Positions 58,809-64,000 of a stretch of DNA of 64,000 nucleotides are shown here, piece by piece. A program made the position numbers and the translations under genes. Position 1 is the first letter of the stretch, and the number at the start of each line of letters is the position of its first letter. The notes beneath the pieces were generated by a model, which saw nothing but the letters and a program-made list of their open reading frames with translations, had not been told where the DNA came from and searched no databases. Source of the stretch: Chinchilla lanigera (taxonomy: Eukaryota > Chordata > Mammalia > Rodentia > Chinchillidae); contig NW_004955488.1 of the NCBI RefSeq assembly GCF_000276665.1, positions 3,218,344 to 3,282,343 on the forward strand. The letters are read 5' to 3'.

Positions 58809-60490
58809 AGCAAATACTGAAAGGCTTAGAACAGTAGAAATATTTTGGGAATTCAATGGCCTAAGGCATTCTTGATGTCCCTCCAATAGTACAGAACAAA
58901 TAATTTCATTCGCATCCTCACCCTAAGACCTTAGGGTAAGAAAAAGCTGTCTGACAGAATTCTCTGCATTGTGGAGGCAGCAGACAGCATTCTTGGGATA
59001 TACATGAAAAGATGTCAGCTCTTTCCAGGGTGCATAGTAGGAATTCAGGGTTATGACTACATAACCTACAAATTTTTAAATTCAGGTGGGTCTGCTACTG
59101 CCAACTATACAATGAAAGTAGCATAAATAATATCAGAAGGGAAAAGAAAGATGAAAAAATACTAGTCTAAAATCCTGTGTCACACATCACTGCTCCATAG
59201 TACCTTGTCCTAAGCTTGCATGTGGATGGGAATCTGTTATGATTCTGAAGGAAGAAAAAAGACCCCAATATTGGTGGATAGATCAGGTCAGTATGCGGGT
59301 ACAGAGCAAATAGAGAAAGTATTCAATTATAATTTTACTCCCAGAGGTCTTAAAATGCATCAGTGAGAGAAAATCCATCCAAGAAGCAGAACTTTGTCTT
59401 GTGAACCTGTTCAGCCACACTGTGTAGCAAAATAAATGATTTAAGTTTAAAGTTTATATGGATTCCTGAGCAGTACTCAATATTTGGACTGGTTGGTTAG
59501 GTTCTAGAAGGATAAGGATTTACAAATGAAGATCAAGAAAATGTAAGCTACATGAATGATTAAGGAGGGAGTATAGTATGTGAAAACTTTGTACATCATG
59601 ATAACATGTGATATATGCCTGAAAGTTTAAAAATAACATTTTTCAATATCCACAATAAGTAGACTATTTTACTCCAAGGAACAAAGTCCAAGAACCAAGA
59701 ATGTTCCACTTCTGTTGCTATCAGTGGTGCATGTGGAGAATTTTTGTCTCCCATGAAAGCTCTAAGAGTTCAGAAGTGCTAGTTCCCAAAGGGAGAGTAC
59801 TTCCAGCAGGAACACTGCATGAGTCCCACTGAGCTATAAGTCATAGTTGTCACCCGAGCACTTCAAGATTGTCCCAACAAGGGATCAATCGAGAAAGAAG
59901 TCATCTGTTTAGTATCAGTAATTTAGGTGATTGAAAAGCAATCAGAGTTGGCATTGCTGTTTCGGTTGACACAAGTATATATTTGGCATATACATAAAGT
60001 ATTTGTGTGCTCCTTGGTGCTGGTTTCTCCAGTCGAGAGTAAGTGAACAAATAAACTGTAGGCTGCCTGTCTTAGAAGGGCACTGTGACCAAGGAGACAG
60101 ATCAGTCAAGGATGAGATTGTGAATCATGACATGGACAAGGCTCTTAGCACCAGCAGAGCCTTCTGATCTGAAAGGAAGGTGAAGTTAGAAGGCATAATG
60201 GATAAAAGGGATGAATGTACTTTGCAGCCTAACAATCAGCAAATGTAGTTGGGACTGTAGTCCCTTCCACTAACTTTTCTTTTTTGAGATTCTCCCAGAA
60301 GAAAAAAAGTACTCTGCAATCCTACAGGAGCCACTTTACACCTTGAGAAAGGAAGTGGATCTGAGTAACATAGGCTGTTCTATGGTGCAACTTGTGTTGC
60401 CCGGAAGAACTCCAGCACTCAGCTGTGACAGTGATGTACACGATTCACATAGTTTAAGGGTGTACTCATTAGGAAGGCCATACCCTTGAG
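58809..60490. other. Unassigned 1.7 kb
   Basis: Medium-complexity sequence, perhaps retroelement interior. No open frame of note and no repeat that I can name. Confidence 0.25.
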
Positions 60491-60496
60491 TGTCTC

Positions 60497-60571
60497 CTGG
60501 AATTTTGTTTTCTAGGTGTCCCACTCACCTCACCATACTTCAGTATGGACACCTAGAAAACAAAATTCCAG
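60497..60571. repeat. Near-perfect inverted repeat with asymmetric bulge
   Basis: The 23-bp perfect arms are 60497-60519 and 60549-60571. An inner 7-bp perfect stem (60533-60539 and 60542-60548) has a 2-nt loop. Only the left side has a 13-nt bulge (60520-60532). As a result both strands translate GHLENKIP from the arms. Confidence 0.97.
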
Positions 60572-60684
60572 AACAACTAGAAATGATGCCAGAACACAGC
60601 TGTCATCATTCACCTTTAAAAATGGCTTTGAATAAAGAAAATGATCTTCCAAAAATCATAATCCCTCCCAGGGCCGTAAAGAAA

Positions 60685-60717
60685 CAGTACTGATAGATTC
60701 ATGCAGTACTGATAGAT
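60685..60717. repeat. 14-bp direct repeat
   Basis: cagtactgatagat occurs at 60685-60698 and 60704-60717, separated by tcatg. Confidence 0.95.
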
Positions 60718-60960
60718 AAATACAAGCAAATGTCTGGTCCCCTCTGGCCCACTCAGGATTACCCTGTTGGGCATATCCATATGAAGCTTCCTAGGAGGTT
60801 CCTGACCCCCTCACCAGAACAGCAGCCCATCTCAGCTTTTCTTTCTGCCCAATCTTGTTTTCTCTTCCTCTCCCTCAGTGTTCATCTTGAGGATTTCCTA
60901 ATGACTGTCCTTCTCACTAAATTTTATTTCAGAGCCTATTTCTTTAAGAAAAGCAACATA

Positions 60961-61053
60961 GGGGCTGCGGATTTAGCTCAGCGGCAAAAGCGCCTGCCTG
61001 GCAAGCGCAAGGTCGTGAGTTCGGTTCCCGGTACCGGAGAAAAACCAAAAAAA
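60961..61053 (+). mobile_element. Youngest-looking ID SINE, 15-bp TSD
   Basis: Essentially consensus: GGGGCTGCGGATTTAGCTCA, GAGTTCGGTTCCCGGTACCG, GAGAAAAACC and a short A tail. It is flanked by a perfect duplication, aagaaaagcaacata, at 60946-60960 and 61054-61068. Confidence 0.96.
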
Positions 61054-61068
61054 AAGAAAAGCAACATA

Positions 61069-61980
61069 TAATATTAATAATAAATAATAAAGAGTTTTCC
61101 TGTTCTGGTAAAAATGTTTAGACATTAATTCTGAGAAATATTATTATTAATCAAAACATCCTTCATATTGCGTTCATTCAATTGTATCTATTATATAATT
61201 TCTTTGTCCATTTTAACTTAAATGTCCCCTAGGAATTTTTCTTTTTCCCTTTCTTTTCCTTTATTCCTTGAATTTCCTATTCCTTTCTTATCCTTCCCTT
61301 GACATTCATCTCTATCACCTCTCCTGTTCGTTCACCTATTATTCCAAAAGTGGCCACATGACAATGGGCCAATTTTAAAGCTGCATAGGAGCTTTATGAG
61401 TCTAACTATGGTTCCACAATACACACATATTGTTCTAATACCTTGAAATATCCAGGGGCTGGATATAATCAAGGACTGGATTAAGTTTAAGAGCTACTTA
61501 ATTTGTACACCTAAGTTATCACTTGAAAATCTACAAATGCCTAATATTGGCTAGCTCCCCATTACTAAAATAAAATACTGCATTCCTGAAACTTGAAAGA
61601 GAAGAGGTATATTTTGATGCTTCATTTCAGAGGTTTTGTTTCATGGTCATCTGGCAGAAATTTCATTAACTCATGTTATTCAGAAATGGCAGGAAACAAG
61701 AGGAAGACTCCAGGGGCAAGATACAGTCCTTAAGATATCATCCCCGTGTCTCACTTCTCCAAACTGAGCCCCACTATCCGATAGACCATTTATTAAGTTA
61801 TGTACTCATCAGTGGGCTAGCATGCCCCCAAAGAAACCATCTCAACAGGAGTGTTTTTGTCCAATCCATTTTTGAATCAGATAAACCATCAAAAAGTATG
61901 CTTCTATTCACAAAAACTCTCTATATCAAGGAAATTTCTCTATATTACATATATGTACATGCCAATGAGCTCTTGATATA
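61069..61980. other. Unassigned sequence with a 133-codon frame
   Basis: The plus frame at 61673-62074 has no recognisable family and overlaps likely L1 3' UTR at its end. Confidence 0.3.
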
Positions 61981-61984
61981 CTTC

Positions 61985-62170
61985 TTATGTAATTCGTATA
62001 TCCCAGTCTCAAGAGCCATGTTCAGATACATAGAGCAGAAGCACTGGAAGGAGAGGAATGGGAAAAAAGAATAAGATATATTATGGACTGGTACAAATTC
62101 CCTATAATGGATGCGAGAACTCTGCATGGCAAATGTACACTAATAAAAATTTCAAATACTAAAAAGATTT
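61985..62170 (+). mobile_element. Possible L1 3' end
   Basis: 'gaatgggaaaaaagaataag', 'ggactggtacaaattccctat', then 'gtacactaataaaaatttc' and an A-rich end resemble an L1 3' UTR with polyadenylation signal. Low certainty. Confidence 0.35.
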
Positions 62171-63830
62171 TTAAAAAGAATAGATAAATGTAATTGTATT
62201 GACATTTTACTCATTGTCAAATTATGTAGACTAACATTCGCTCTCCAGGCTGAATAATTAAGAAAATACTTTATTTCCATTGGACTAAGCCAGTACAAAG
62301 CATAGCCATGGTTTGGGATAAATTTCTGGTTGGATTTATTATTTGGCTAGAATCATTAGTTGACACACCACATCAAAATTTATTTGATTACTATTTGCCC
62401 TTCTAAATATTCTGCCTGCAGAGAGTAGAAATTTACTAGATTATATCTCAGTGATAAAATGGAGCTCTATTATTTAAAATAAATTTATATAATATTCTAC
62501 TGAATGGGTCCTATAATTTTATAGTCCAAATGTGCTCGTAAATAATTATGCACATGTACATAGACACATATATTGATACTTTGGGTTGAGGTCTTTATTT
62601 AAGAATACTATCTATTTTAATCTGGATCTATTTACAAATTTTCTTGAAAATGTTGAGGTAGGCAATTTCTTATTCAGTGTAAATATTTTATTCTGCACAT
62701 GAACTGCTAATGATTATTTATTTCTATTGTTAGACTGAACATCAAATTTCATTTTTCTTCACATATTTCTTCTTAGAATAACTGTATGAAAAATACTGAG
62801 TTAACAAGATGAAGACATATAGTTATGCCTTTTTTGTATACATGTGTTTAGTGATTTGGCAAATTAAACAGGCATTTTATTATTAATGTGTGTTCTATTA
62901 AATTAGAAATGAATTTTACCATAATCCGTAGGATTTTGAATTATATTTTATCTATAAATAGATCAAATCAGTTTCATTTCACTAATGTTTGATAAAATGA
63001 TTTGAGGATAATGTTCTTTATGACTTTTTGAATATTGAAAATCTTTTAGCTAACTTTATCATATTTCTATAATGAGATATTTAAACAAATGGACTCACAG
63101 GTCAATGTGATATAGTTATTATTTTAGCTTTTGTTTAAAAGATAATGTTGCATCAAGATTTTATTTCAAGTAAAATTTTTTCCTGATAAAACTGTTGATT
63201 AAAAACGATGAGGTCTAGTGAACATCTAATGACTTAGCATTGTTAGTCGACCTGAAATAGTGAAAAGGCTTTTATTTTTAAACCCAAGCATAGGTCTTCT
63301 ATCTGTGAAGACTGACCAAATCTAAACTCTGAAATTCTTACTTGGAAGATGTAATCATTAATTTGCGTGTTATGCTTTTGAATTAGTGACAGAGACTTAC
63401 ACAGATTTGGAGAAGCTGAAGTTTGGCATAGTTGACCAAGTGAAAAATTGAATATTCAGCGGTTGCCATACTAAATTATCCTGACATATGAAATGTTTAT
63501 CCCAACCAAAATTCTCCTCTTTGGCAGGTTCAGAAACCCTTATTTACCAGGCAAATGAGCTCTTCCTTATGTCTTGTCTTTAAATATCCTCCAGCTTATA
63601 TCCTTTATATGCCAGGAATTCCCCAATCAGTGGCTTCACAGAAGAAAGTCATAGACCTACTTATTATATGGTAATGTGTGCGGGTTCTACTTCTGTTTGT
63701 TGCAGAGAATTAGTGTTAGCATTTCTGAGATTTTGCAAGTTTGGCAAGAGAAAAATATATAATGAGAGGTCTTACGTTATAGGGAAATTTGACTCATCTT
63801 TGTGATATTTTAAAAAGAGAGTCACACTAG
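62171..63830. other. Unassigned AT-rich 1.7 kb
   Basis: No gene, SINE or LTR was recognised. Confidence 0.3.
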
Positions 63831-63834
63831 TATT

Positions 63835-63955
63835 TTAAGCTCTGTGAGGACAGAAATACTGGCTTTCTCTATGGATTTTGTTTACTTATGTATCCCTTGT
63901 GATTTGCAGAGTAGATGGTAGTAGGTGCTCAATAAACATGCAAGAGAATGCAAAT
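63835..63955 (+). mobile_element. L2 LINE 3' end
   Basis: 'agctctgtgaggacagaaatactgg', 'atgtatccct', and 'tagtaggtgctcaataaaca' with polyadenylation signal are the L2 3' terminal pattern. Confidence 0.75.
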
Positions 63956-64000
63956 AAGCTACCTTTACATTTTTCTTTAAAACTTGAAGACTGCTTAGAG

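Noticed and set aside
60490..60693. 67-codon frame ending in a charged NKENDLPKIIIPPRAVKKQY tail
   Set aside because: It looks protein-like at the end, but the first half is the inverted repeat and no parent gene was recognised. A translated search would be decisive.
60961..61053. Functional tRNA gene, because A and B boxes are present
   Set aside because: The body cannot fold as a full tRNA, has an A-rich tail and TSDs, and is an ID SINE.
61673..62074. 133-codon plus-strand frame, the longest in the window
   Set aside because: No family was recognised. It ends in probable L1 3' UTR, and its length is plausible by chance.
1..64000. CRISPR arrays, operons, riboswitches or phage-like modules
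   Set aside because: None is present. The repeat content is that of a rodent nuclear genome.

Overview
This window is a gene-poor stretch of a mammalian nuclear genome, almost certainly from a rodent. The evidence is the repeat content. There are many tRNA-Ala-like ID SINEs with A and B boxes, several nearly identical and flanked by perfect target-site duplications. There are 7SL-derived B1 SINEs carrying the internal duplication typical of rodent B1, and rodent-style ERVL-MaLR LTRs. B2-like SINEs were not seen. The youngest ID copies share a GGTACCGGAGAAAAACC 3' end that differs from the rat/mouse ID consensus and from the squirrel type. I infer a non-murid rodent, perhaps Castorimorpha (beaver or kangaroo-rat side), but cannot prove this from sequence alone.

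No intact protein-coding gene was found. The only gene-derived sequence I recognise is a processed pseudogene of ODR4 (C1orf27 homologue) on the minus strand at 549-2022. It lacks introns, carries several stops and frameshifts, and is split by an ID insertion at 985-1083. All other open frames are short. Where I can explain them, they are translations of SINEs, microsatellites or decayed LINE/LTR sequence.

Layout. 0-2 kb: ODR4 pseudogene. 2-5 kb: a HAL1-like fragment, an old LTR-like piece, a 340-bp purine microsatellite, an ID, and L1 3' UTR. 5.6-8.4 kb: antisense L1 ORF2, two HAL1-like fragments, an MLT1-type LTR and an L2-like tract. 10.6-12.5 kb: a sense L1 ORF2/3' UTR used as landing site by three SINE insertions, one of them a B1-ID composite. 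12.8-14.7 kb: a MaLR LTR with TSD and an MLT1-type LTR. 15-25 kb: scattered ID, B1 and MaLR. 27.5-28.6 kb: a triple-nested MaLR complex. 30.6-31.5 kb and 36.0-36.6 kb: two LTR-like units I cannot name. 37.7-41.0 kb: a MaLR LTR interrupted by an unidentified ~355-bp repeat that has a second copy 2.85 kb downstream. 41.5-44.7 kb: ID, MaLR, B1, a hairpin and a tandem duplication. 44.8-55.5 kb: a SINE-free interval with long unannotated sequence. 55-64 kb: a B1 remnant, a MaLR fragment, a striking near-perfect inverted repeat at 60497-60571, a very young ID, and an L2 3' end at the right edge.

I see no evidence for a novel enzymatic, defence or regulatory system. The most informative items are structural: nested retroelements that order insertion events, the unidentified duplicated repeat, the inverted repeat, and the B1-ID composite.
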